A program made the translations under genes and the position numbers. Shown here one piece after another: positions 27,378 through 35,426 of a stretch of DNA of 64,000 bases (position 1 is its first letter; every line of letters starts with the position of its first letter). The DNA is taken from the NCBI GenBank assembly GCA_021153165.1, contig JAGKTZ010000001.1:1-64000 (forward strand), in the 5' to 3' direction. Below the pieces are notes generated by a model. The model was given only the letters and a program-made list of their open reading frames with translations, ran no database searches and was not told where the DNA came from. Source of the DNA: Prevotellaceae bacterium (lineage in GTDB: Bacteria; Bacteroidota; Bacteroidia; Bacteroidales; Bacteroidaceae).

Positions 27378-29447
27378 TTATCTTGCTTCGCCAAGCAAAT
27401 CTACACTTCTATTGATGAATTGGCTCAAAGATTCACCTTTCAACAGACCTTGACTCAATAGCGCCAAGTCTACCAACTGCGACATCTTTTCTTGTTTTGT
27501 TGCGTAAGAAGCAAGTGCTTCATCACGTTTTTGTTCCAAATCAGAGATTTCTTGATGGATTTGCTTGCTTTGTTCTGCTGCCTCCTTAGCTTCTGCATCG
27601 TCCGACTTACTATTTTGCAAGTTGGTCAAAGCAGCTTGTCTAGCACGCATACCGCGCAATTCAGCCATAAGCGGTTCTACAGTGCCGGCTGTATCATGTT
27701 TCATACCCTCGAGCATATCCTTCACCAAGGGGTGATTAGCATTGAGCACAAGGTTATACATATCTGGCATTTCTCCATAGAAAGCCATACCCTCTTGCAA
27801 CTTGCTCATGTCCTTCATACGGCGCATATATTCACTTTGAGTGATGCACACAGGCATAGCTTCAGCTGACATATTGGCTACTTCTACATGCAGTTCGGCT
27901 CCAGTAATCTTAGGTAATACAGCCTTAAATGCACTACTCAACAAAGTCGCATCGTCTTCAGAAACTTCTTCCACCTCTGCATTGTTCTGTTGAATCAGTC
28001 GTTCAATTGTATCGCTGTCCACACGAACAAAGCGTGCCTTTTCCCACTTTTGCTCCAGCAAGCCTACCAATGGACTATCTAATTGGCCGTCAAGCAACAA
28101 CACATTATAACCCTTTTGCTTCGCAGCACTAATTGCTGTATATTGCGCTTCGGCATCTGTAGCATAGAGCACCACCATTGTATCGTCCTTATCGGTTTGG
28201 TTGCCCTTCACCAGTTCCTTGTAGTCAGCATAGTTGAAGTATTTGCCATCCACATCCTTCAGCAAAGCATAGGTCGAAGCCTTGTCATAGAAATCGTTTT
28301 GCGACAGCATACCATAGTGAATGAATAACTTCAGGTCATCCCATTTTGCTTCAAATCCCTCTTTATCAGTCTTAGCAATGCTTGCCAGACGGTCACTCAC
28401 CTTCTTGGTGATGTAGGTAGAAATCTTCTTTACGTTTGCATCACTTTGCAAATAGCTACGACTCACGTTCAGAGGAATATCTGGAGAGTCTATTACACCA
28501 TGCAGTAAGGTCAAGAATTCGGGCACAATGTTTTCTACCTGATCTGTCACAAACACCTGGTTGCAATACAACTGAATCTTGTTGCGATGCAGCGGTGTGT
28601 TGCTCTTGATTTTTGGGAAGTAGAGCACACCAGTCAGATTGAAAGGATAGTCTACGTTAAGGTGAATCCAGAACAAGGGTTCGTCGCTCATGGGATAGAG
28701 CTGACGATAAAATTCCTTGTAATCTTCGTCCTTCAAACCTTGTGGAGATTGCGTCCACAGTGGCTGAGTCACATTGATTACATTATCCTCTGCAGTATCT
28801 TCGTATTTACCATCTTTCCATTCCTTCTTCTTACCGAAGATTACGGGTACAGGCAAGAAATGGCAATATTTATCCAGCAATTCCTTAATCTTGTTTTCTT
28901 CCAAGAACTCTTTGCACTCGTCGTCAATATAGAGGATAATGTCAGTACCACGCTCTGCACGTTCAGCCGCACTGATTGTAAATGCTGGCGAACCGTCACA
29001 TTCCCATTTCACAGCTTTAGCACCTTCTTGATAACTCTTTGTAACGATTTCCACCTTCTTAGAAACCATGAACGAAGAGTAGAAGCCCAAACCAAAGTGT
29101 CCGATAATCGCTGCAGCATCATCGCTATATTTTTCGAGAAATTCGTTAGCTCCTGAGAAAGCGATTTGGTTGATATACTTATCGATTTCTTCGGCTGTCA
29201 TACCGATACCATTGTCGCTAATGGTCAGTGTACCCTGTTCTTTGTCAATATTGACACGTACAGCCAACTCACCCATTTCGCCTTTGAATTCACCCTTTGC
29301 AGAAAGCGTCTTCAATTTGTGTGTAGCATCTACAGCATTCGACACAATTTCGCGAAGGAAGATGTCGTGATCGCTATACAAGAACTTCTTAATTACTGGG
29401 AAAATGTTTTCCGTCGTAATACCAATATTACCTGATTTCATTTCCAT
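27378..29447 (-). CDS. htpG: Chaperone HtpG (Hsp90 family)
   Basis: Homodimeric ATP-dependent chaperone of the cytoplasm. The GHKL ATPase domain shows LREIVSNAVDATHK (in parts), the metal/ATP motif ISDNGIGM, and GHFGLGFYSSFMV. The middle domain has the catalytic arginine block LNVSRSYLQSD. Length 689 aa is slightly longer than E. coli HtpG and normal for Bacteroidales; an insertion-like acidic/coiled C-terminal stretch (about residues 600-660) is present. It is a single gene on the minus strand. A 12-bp palindrome and the 11-mer shared with the tig promoter lie about 70-80 bp upstream. Confidence 0.96.
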   Translation of the reverse strand: MEMKSGNIGITTENIFPVIKKFLYSDHDIFLREIVSNAVDATHKLKTLSAKGEFKGEMGELAVRVNIDKEQGTLTISDNGIGMTAEEIDKYINQIAFSGANEFLEKYSDDAAAIIGHFGLGFYSSFMVSKKVEIVTKSYQEGAKAVKWECDGSPAFTISAAERAERGTDIILYIDDECKEFLEENKIKELLDKYCHFLPVPVIFGKKKEWKDGKYEDTAEDNVINVTQPLWTQSPQGLKDEDYKEFYRQLYPMSDEPLFWIHLNVDYPFNLTGVLYFPKIKSNTPLHRNKIQLYCNQVFVTDQVENIVPEFLTLLHGVIDSPDIPLNVSRSYLQSDANVKKISTYITKKVSDRLASIAKTDKEGFEAKWDDLKLFIHYGMLSQNDFYDKASTYALLKDVDGKYFNYADYKELVKGNQTDKDDTMVVLYATDAEAQYTAISAAKQKGYNVLLLDGQLDSPLVGLLEQKWEKARFVRVDSDTIERLIQQNNAEVEEVSEDDATLLSSAFKAVLPKITGAELHVEVANMSAEAMPVCITQSEYMRRMKDMSKLQEGMAFYGEMPDMYNLVLNANHPLVKDMLEGMKHDTAGTVEPLMAELRGMRARQAALTNLQNSKSDDAEAKEAAEQSKQIHQEISDLEQKRDEALASYATKQEKMSQLVDLALLSQGLLKGESLSQFINRSVDLLGEAR

Positions 29448-29514
29448 AATGATAATACTTATATTTTTTTTGACTTAATTATTCGTGAACAATTCACACA
29501 TCGTAATATTGTGC

Positions 29515-29528
29515 AATTGGCATGCCAA
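29515..29528 (-). promoter_or_regulatory. Palindrome TTGGCATGCCAA upstream of htpG, sharing an 11-mer with tig
   Basis: TTGGCATGCCAA at 29517-29528 is a perfect 12-bp palindrome about 70 bp before the htpG start. On the minus strand it reads into GCATGCCAATT (29515-29525), identical to 1612-1622 at the tig transcription start. A possible operator for chaperone genes; no experimental basis is known to me. Confidence 0.35.
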
Positions 29529-29702
29529 AGCGCGAAACTCCAATATATACTTTTTTAACATGTCAGTAATCTGCATTTTTGTCAGTTTTTGTCAGTAACG
29601 TGAGTCCGGTATAAGAAATTCAAGAAAAAAACATAGGAATGAAAATTTATTTGTAACTTTATAGTATAAAAACCAAACATTTACATCTAAATTAACACTC
29701 TT

Positions 29703-29969
29703 ATGAATAATGCAGATTTAGTAGAAATTTTCTGTATATTGGACAAATTTTGCAAATATTTAGAGCCAGAACTCAAAAAACGTGCCATTGAGAGCGATCC
29801 AGAGAAGGTTCGCCGTAATCGTAAGCCGATAATGTCCGATAGTGAAATCATGCTTATCATGATACTATTTCACACCTATCGTTTTAGAGATCACAAGTCT
29901 TTTTACACAATGTATATTTGCAAACATATGAAGAGTGAATTTCCTAGGACATATATCTTTGTATCTTGA
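29703..29969 (+). pseudogene. Truncated IS982-family transposase
   Basis: 88 residues that match the N-terminus of IS982-type transposases: a start like NNADLVEIFCILDKFCKYLEPEL (in parts), the basic RRNRKPIMSDSEIMLIMILFH block, and FKHFY-like KSFYTMYICKHMKSEFPRT. The normal protein is about 300 aa; here the frame stops right after EFPRT, before the DDE catalytic residues, and no continuation is seen before the convergent fic gene 32 bp later. A TAACTTTA box lies upstream at about 29655. It is a remnant that cannot transpose by itself, and marks past insertion at the edge of the fic region. Confidence 0.8.
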
Positions 29970-30001
29970 AGTCCCATATAGATAAAACACGATTATCTGC
30001 T

Positions 30002-31069
30002 TTACTGAGTCACAAACACTCTCCAGCTACCATCCTTCTCACCTCGCTCAACAAACTTCTTTTGGATGAGCTGGTCAAGGAGTTTCTGGATGGCGGCAAT
30101 GCTGATACCAGTAATCTCTTTCATATCAGCCAAAGTGAGTATCGGCTCGGTGCGCATAGCGTTGAGGATTTTTGTGTAGTTCGGAGTGCGGAATACTATT
30201 CGTTCTCCATCGTACCACCAAACATTCTCATTCTTCTCGCTTACAAACAGTACATCGTTGTACACTTCGGTTGCCACCAACTCATTGGAATATTTCAAGA
30301 ATGGGCGAATGTCCTTAATATCTGCGTGAGCACCATCGCTAGGAATAGGACCGACTTCTAGGTCAGTTTGATGTAAAGCCTCCAAGTATTCACTCTTCTT
30401 GCGACTACGGACTACAATCATTGGATAATTGTGGCGAGTAAGGATAAAGTTTACCATCAGTCGAGCAATACGTCCATTACCATCTTCAAAAGGGTGAATG
30501 CGTATATAACGATAATGGAATAATGCTGCCAACTCTATAGGGGTAAGTTTACTCTCTTGCTCTGCTTTGTTGTACCAATCCACCAGATCTGCCATCAGAC
30601 TAGGTGTCTCCTCTGGTGATGCATATTCAAATCTGTCACCATATCGTGTAATCACACTATTAGGGCGTGTTTTATATTGTCCAGCGTGTATCACATAGTT
30701 CGTCTGAACTCCACCCGGCAAATTACGATATACCGTATAATCCTCACGAAGTAATGTCTGGTGTAGTGTTCTAATAAAGTTCTGTGTCAAAGGACTCTCT
30801 TTTACCTTCGCCTCTTCTGTCATCATTCGCAACCCCACATTGCTTGCTGTCATTTCTTGCACATCGCGCACGCTTGCCTCTCCAATCACCTTACCGAATA
30901 ACAATAAGATTTCCGTTTGGCCATAAGTCAATGTATTGCCTTCTATATGGTTACTATTATAGTTAAAGTCAACAGTAAAGCGACGGCTAAGTCTATCCCT
31001 ATCCTTCTCAGATAGTGGTTGCAACTCTTGCCATGCAGTCAAAGCCTTCTTAATATTAAGATATTTCAT
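30002..31069 (-). CDS. Fic-domain AMP-transferase with winged-helix C-terminus
   Basis: Fic-fold enzyme, expected to transfer AMP (or another phosphate-containing group) from a nucleotide to hydroxyl side chains. The core motif is HPFEDGNGRIAR (192-203). The self-inhibitory helix of class II Fic proteins is at the N-terminus, SNHIEG (39-44), fitting the pattern [S/T]xxxE[G/N], so no separate antitoxin is required. Residues about 290-355 look like a winged helix (ILNAMRTEPILTLADMKEITG), suggesting DNA binding or autoregulation. Length 355 aa is typical. It lies alone next to an IS remnant, with a palindrome upstream of its promoter. Its target is unknown. Confidence 0.9.
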   Translation of the reverse strand: MKYLNIKKALTAWQELQPLSEKDRDRLSRRFTVDFNYNSNHIEGNTLTYGQTEILLLFGKVIGEASVRDVQEMTASNVGLRMMTEEAKVKESPLTQNFIRTLHQTLLREDYTVYRNLPGGVQTNYVIHAGQYKTRPNSVITRYGDRFEYASPEETPSLMADLVDWYNKAEQESKLTPIELAALFHYRYIRIHPFEDGNGRIARLMVNFILTRHNYPMIVVRSRKKSEYLEALHQTDLEVGPIPSDGAHADIKDIRPFLKYSNELVATEVYNDVLFVSEKNENVWWYDGERIVFRTPNYTKILNAMRTEPILTLADMKEITGISIAAIQKLLDQLIQKKFVERGEKDGSWRVFVTQ

Positions 31070-31097
31070 ACAGTACCTTATTTAGTATCACACAGTG

Positions 31098-31140
31098 CAA
31101 ATATATAAAATGTTTTCAATATGGTTGTACGACTACAACC
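31098..31140 (-). promoter_or_regulatory. Predicted fic promoter and palindromic operator-like site
   Basis: TATATTTG (perfect TAnnTTTG) on the minus strand at 31098-31105, 28 bp before the fic ATG. Seventeen bp further upstream lies the inverted repeat GGTTGTA (31123-31129), CGAC, TACAACC (31134-31140), covering the place where a -33 element would be. It is a candidate operator for the winged-helix domain of the Fic protein itself. Confidence 0.45.
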
Positions 31141-31576
31141 TTTTTCATTATTTGCTGCAATAATTTCTGCTCAAGAAATTTAAAATAGCACTCAAAAAGT
31201 GAAAATAAACGCCTAGATGATACCCAGTAGCAATATTTTGAACAATAATAGAAGTGTTCCTTCCTTTTCTGTTCAAATATTATCTATTTTCACATTTTCC
31301 CGACGAAATAAAGGTTCTTTTTCACATAATTCTCCCAAAACAAGGTGATATTTTCACATTTTCCATATTTATCGAATAGAATGGCAGTACGATAATAATA
31401 AGCTGTTGTTAACAATAAAAAAAGCAATAAAATAATTCAAAAAAAATGCAAAACGGTATTTTCTAGCATTTGGGCAGATATAAAAATAGCAACATATCCA
31501 ATCCTCCACACCAAGATGAAAAAGGATAACAGGGAGATTGGGGTAATAATGGTTTGATCTACTCGAAGATTTGACC

Positions 31577-31660
31577 TGTTGAAAAAAGGTAAAGGTTTTT
31601 CAAAAAAAGTCTAACCTTTTTCAAATTTGCCGTAGCTTTTTTCAAAAAAGGTCTTGGTTT
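31577..31660. repeat. Intergenic repeat cluster of the AGTCTAACCTTTTT family
   Basis: AAAAAAGGTAAAGGTTTTTC, then a 28-bp stretch (31601-31628) matching 18206-18233 with one difference, then AAAAAAGGTCTTGG. It shows the same order of short A/T-flanked blocks as at 18.2 kb. Confidence 0.7.
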
Positions 31661-32117
31661 GTAAATATGGATTTAGACAGCAAAGACTTTTAAAAAAAAT
31701 GTTGAGAAGTTTGCGATAAAAAAATTAGGCAATAATATAGGTGTTGTCCACGAAAACTCGTTTGTTTTATTTAGAACTCCACGTATCACGGGTATCACAG
31801 GTATTCTACAGATCCAAAAGAGTGTAAAAACAAGGCAGTCCAAAGATTCCGAGAGATACACGAGATACGCTGGGAATAAGGCCACTAATGAACACAAATC
31901 TTCACTAATATCCATCCGGTCTTAAATGCCCCGCAAGGCATTAGTGTAAATTAGTGCTTATTCGTGGTTACAACAATAAGAGTACAACATCTTTGATGTA
32001 GGGATGATTTGTGGACATCTGCTATATTATTATCAAAAAATATTTGTTCAAAGATGAGGAATTACAAAAATTTTAAGTAAATTTACAACAAATCCACATA
32101 CTTTTTTTAATAATACC

Positions 32118-35100
32118 ATGAACAGCGCACCACTGACTGTATACAATGCTTCTGCCGGATCTGGCAAAACTTTTACAATCGCTGCCGAATATATCGCCAT
32201 CTTGTTAGAGGGTGGCGAAAATATGCATCGCCGCATCCTGGCGGTGACATTCACCAACAAGGCGACAGAGGAGATGAAATCTCGTATCCTGGAGAATTTG
32301 GAAAAATTGGCAAAGGACAATGACCCCGATGACGACTTTTTGAAAGCAGTAAGGGAACGTCTGCCGAAGGATTTCAACGAGGACAGGATACGCAGTGCTG
32401 CTAAAAAGGCGCTAAACAACCTGCTGCACGACTACGACAACTTCAACATCATGACCATCGATGCCTTCTTCCAATGGTTGCTGGCATTGTTGGCACAGGA
32501 ACTGGGGTTGACGGCTGAATACAAGATTAACCTCAACTCGCAACTTGCTATTGAAAAAGGGGTGGAGCGTCTGTTGCAACGTGCTAAGAGTGACGAAGGT
32601 TTGCTGAAGATGCTGGTGAAATATGTCCAGGGCAAAATTTCAGAAAATAAGAGTTGGGATATCAGCAGGGAAATAGCGACTTTCGCTAAGCAACTGTACA
32701 AGGAAGAATATATGCTGCACGAAGACAGCATCAACCAATCGCTCAACGAAAACGATATTGACAAGTTGAAAGAAAACTTCCAGAAACAATGCAAAGACAT
32801 TAAGGACGAGTGGATAAAACAGGCAACTGAACTGGAAGACTATATCGTGAATAATTGTGGGTCGTGGGAGAAATACAATGGATTGAAAAAGACACTTGGT
32901 GGATATCTGAACAAGCTGAAAGAGGGTAATAATGAAAATCCAAGCGATGCTGTGCAACGACTGGCAGCAAATTCGCCGTCTGATGATATCGACCGAAGTA
33001 CAAGTCTCATCTGGTTGAAAAAAGGGAATAAAAAAGAGTGGGCAGACATTGTGCCAATGGCTGAAAATATCAGACTAAAGTTGAATCAATTGATCGATTA
33101 TGTCACAGCGTCTTCTGAAGTTTACAACACAGCACAGTTGGCACTGCTACGCCTAAATCCACTTTGTCTGCTCAATGAGACTCGCAATAGCATCGAACAG
33201 GTGAACGAGGAAGAAGGACACTTCATGCTGGCAAAGACACCTAAATTGTTCTACGACCTGGTGAAAGGTGTAGATGCACCCTTTGTGTTTGAAAAGGCAG
33301 GTACGAGATATTCGCACGTCCTGATAGATGAATTTCAGGACACGTCGCAGATTCAGTGGCAGAACTTCAAGACGCTGCTGCTGGGCAACCTTTCGCAAGG
33401 CGACCGCTGCTTGCTGGTGGGCGATGTGAAGCAAAGTATCTACAGATTCCGTGGTGGCGACTACCGTTTGCTGCAAAACATCAACAACGATATGAGTTAT
33501 GTGAAACCCAAGTTCGTTTCGCTCGACACCAACTTCCGCAGTACCGACGAAATCATTGCTTTCAACAACGCCTTCTTCCCATCTGCCGCCCAGGTGCTCT
33601 TTGGCAAAGGCGATGATACGACCACCGACGAGCAATGGATGCTTGACAGCGTCTATCACACAGATGGTGTGAGACAAAAGGACCGTGGTAAGACAGGTGG
33701 CATAGTGTGGTTGGAAGGCATCGAAGTGGAGGAAAAAGGGAAGCGTGGCAAAACGGCAGAAGGCGACGAAGAAATCGCCGAGTCAGACAACTATGAAGTG
33801 GAAAGAAAGATGGGCATGGTCGTGACTGGTTTGCACCGTCAGGGTTTGCCTTATAGCGAAATTGCTATCCTTGTACGCTATACGAGCGAAGCTAAGTCTA
33901 TTTTGTCGTACTTCGCAGAGAATCACCCCGAGGTTCCTATAAGTTCGGACGAAGCTTTCCTATTGAGCGCTTCGAGTGCTGTGCAAACCTTGGTACATGC
34001 ACTGAAGTACAAAATGAATCATCAAGATACTATCGCAGAAGCATTCGTACGCCGATATGCCAAGGACCAATTTGCAGAGATGAAAAACCTGTTTGCAGGA
34101 ACCAAAGGCAAGAATCTGTATGAACTCTGCGAACTGCTGATAAAGCGCCTCGGACTGAATCGAGATAAAAACGAGACGCCCTATCTGTTGTACTTCCTCG
34201 ACCAGGTGTTAGATTTCGTCACCTCAAAACCTGGCGATATCGCCGTATTCCTAAAGCAATGGGACGAAACGCTCAACAGCAAACCTATCCCAGGAGGCGA
34301 AGTCGATGGCATACGTATCCTGACGATACACAAGTCTAAGGGTCTGGCATTTCATACGGTGATGGTGCCCTTCTGCGACTGGGAAATAGAAAAGGATCGT
34401 AATGACGACTTGATATGGTGTGAGACTAAAAAAGCACCATTCGACCAACTGCCGCTTTTGCCTATTCCAACAAACAGCAAGTATATCAAGAACTCCGACT
34501 TCAAGGCGGAATATCAACACGAGCACTTGCAACAGCGCATCGAGAATCTGAATTTGCTATACGTAGCATTCACTCGTCCCAAGCACAATCTATATGCTTG
34601 GTACAAGGTGAAAGTGAGCAAAGACGAGGATAAGGCGACAGAAGCCAAACAGAAGAATATCGCAGACATCATCCATGCTGCTATCCACAAAGATGGAGTG
34701 AAGGGGAAAATGAGTACTGCCATCTTTAACCCCGACTACACCTATAAATCCAAGACGGATGAGACGAAGGACAATCAGTTGGGCTGTGCCATCGAGAATC
34801 ACAAAGAGCGCTACCAATTCGTGCAATCAAATCAAGCGATGCAGTTTGTCAACGAACTGAAAGAAGGCAAAGTCGACAGCTACTTGGACCGAGGCAAAAT
34901 GTACCATGCCTTGCTGTCGGAAGTCAAGACAGCCAACGATATCAACGCCGTGTGCAGAAAATATGCAAAGTTGGGTTTACTGGGCAAGGATATCGACGAA
35001 GCATCAATGCAAGCCTACCTGACAAATAGGTTGAAGTTTGTGGAAAAACGTGGGTGGTTTGACCATTCGTGGACACTGAAAAATGAGTGCGAGATACTCT

Positions 35101-35351
35101 ATCGTGACAAAGAGGGGAACTACAAAACATGCCGCCCTGACCGCGTGATGATACAGGGGAAGCATGCTATTGTCGTGGACTACAAGTCGGGCAAATATCG
35201 CTCGCTGGATACAAAAACGTCAAAGGATTATCACGAGCAGGTGAGGGAATACATGCAGCATCTGCAGAGTATGGGATACGAGAAAACGGAGGGTTATCTG
35301 TGGTACATAGATGCTGAGGTAATAGAACCCGTATGTATCGACCAAGCGTAA
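32118..35351 (+). CDS. addA: AddA-like UvrD-family helicase/nuclease
   Basis: Large subunit of a RecBCD/AddAB-type enzyme that processes double-strand breaks for recombination. Superfamily 1A helicase motifs: Walker A ASAGSGKTFTIA (about 9-20), Ia TFTNKATEEMK, II DEFQDTSQIQW, III GDVKQSIYRFRGGD, IV LDTNFRS, V TIHKSKGLAFHTV and VI YVAFTRPK. A C-terminal RecB-type nuclease follows: RPDRVMIQGKHAIVVDYKSGK supplies the D...DYK catalytic set. Length 1077 aa is usual for the Bacteroidetes form. addB follows 75 bp downstream across a 21-bp tandem repeat. Confidence 0.92.
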   Translation: MNSAPLTVYNASAGSGKTFTIAAEYIAILLEGGENMHRRILAVTFTNKATEEMKSRILENLEKLAKDNDPDDDFLKAVRERLPKDFNEDRIRSAAKKALNNLLHDYDNFNIMTIDAFFQWLLALLAQELGLTAEYKINLNSQLAIEKGVERLLQRAKSDEGLLKMLVKYVQGKISENKSWDISREIATFAKQLYKEEYMLHEDSINQSLNENDIDKLKENFQKQCKDIKDEWIKQATELEDYIVNNCGSWEKYNGLKKTLGGYLNKLKEGNNENPSDAVQRLAANSPSDDIDRSTSLIWLKKGNKKEWADIVPMAENIRLKLNQLIDYVTASSEVYNTAQLALLRLNPLCLLNETRNSIEQVNEEEGHFMLAKTPKLFYDLVKGVDAPFVFEKAGTRYSHVLIDEFQDTSQIQWQNFKTLLLGNLSQGDRCLLVGDVKQSIYRFRGGDYRLLQNINNDMSYVKPKFVSLDTNFRSTDEIIAFNNAFFPSAAQVLFGKGDDTTTDEQWMLDSVYHTDGVRQKDRGKTGGIVWLEGIEVEEKGKRGKTAEGDEEIAESDNYEVERKMGMVVTGLHRQGLPYSEIAILVRYTSEAKSILSYFAENHPEVPISSDEAFLLSASSAVQTLVHALKYKMNHQDTIAEAFVRRYAKDQFAEMKNLFAGTKGKNLYELCELLIKRLGLNRDKNETPYLLYFLDQVLDFVTSKPGDIAVFLKQWDETLNSKPIPGGEVDGIRILTIHKSKGLAFHTVMVPFCDWEIEKDRNDDLIWCETKKAPFDQLPLLPIPTNSKYIKNSDFKAEYQHEHLQQRIENLNLLYVAFTRPKHNLYAWYKVKVSKDEDKATEAKQKNIADIIHAAIHKDGVKGKMSTAIFNPDYTYKSKTDETKDNQLGCAIENHKERYQFVQSNQAMQFVNELKEGKVDSYLDRGKMYHALLSEVKTANDINAVCRKYAKLGLLGKDIDEASMQAYLTNRLKFVEKRGWFDHSWTLKNECEILYRDKEGNYKTCRPDRVMIQGKHAIVVDYKSGKYRSLDTKTSKDYHEQVREYMQHLQSMGYEKTEGYLWYIDAEVIEPVCIDQA

Positions 35352-35353
35352 TG

Positions 35354-35416
35354 TAATTTCAACAAAGCCTAACCTAATTTCAACAAGGCTTAACCTAATT
35401 TCAACAACATCAGACC
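35354..35416. repeat. Three 21-bp tandem repeats between addA and addB
   Basis: Units begin at 35354, 35375 and 35396, each starting TAATTTCAACAA and ending in a variant of GCCTAACC, GCTTAACC or TCAGACC. The series starts 2 bp after the addA stop and ends 10 bp before the addB ATG, so it forms the whole intergenic leader. The endings echo the CTAACC and AGACC blocks of the dispersed repeat family. Confidence 0.85.
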
Positions 35417-35426
35417 TTCTTAGAAT

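Larger units (their letters stand above)
31070..32117. other. 1-kb gene-free stretch between fic and addA
   Basis: Very AT-rich. No reading frame looks real. It holds the fic promoter, two copies of a TTTTCACATTTTCC stretch (near 31277 and 31352), the dispersed repeat cluster at 31577-31660, and a less AT-rich block at about 31740-31990 with repeated ATTAGTG words (31946 and following). I see no intact or broken gene that I can name. Confidence 0.5.

Noticed and set aside
31513..31550. GGATAACAGGG, similar to part of the I-SceI recognition site.
   Set aside because: Only a partial match, in AT-rich DNA without any intron or homing endonuclease gene; coincidence.
31673..31915. 80-codon minus-strand frame in the fic-addA gap.
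   Set aside because: It crosses repeat-rich DNA and has no recognisable features or promoter.
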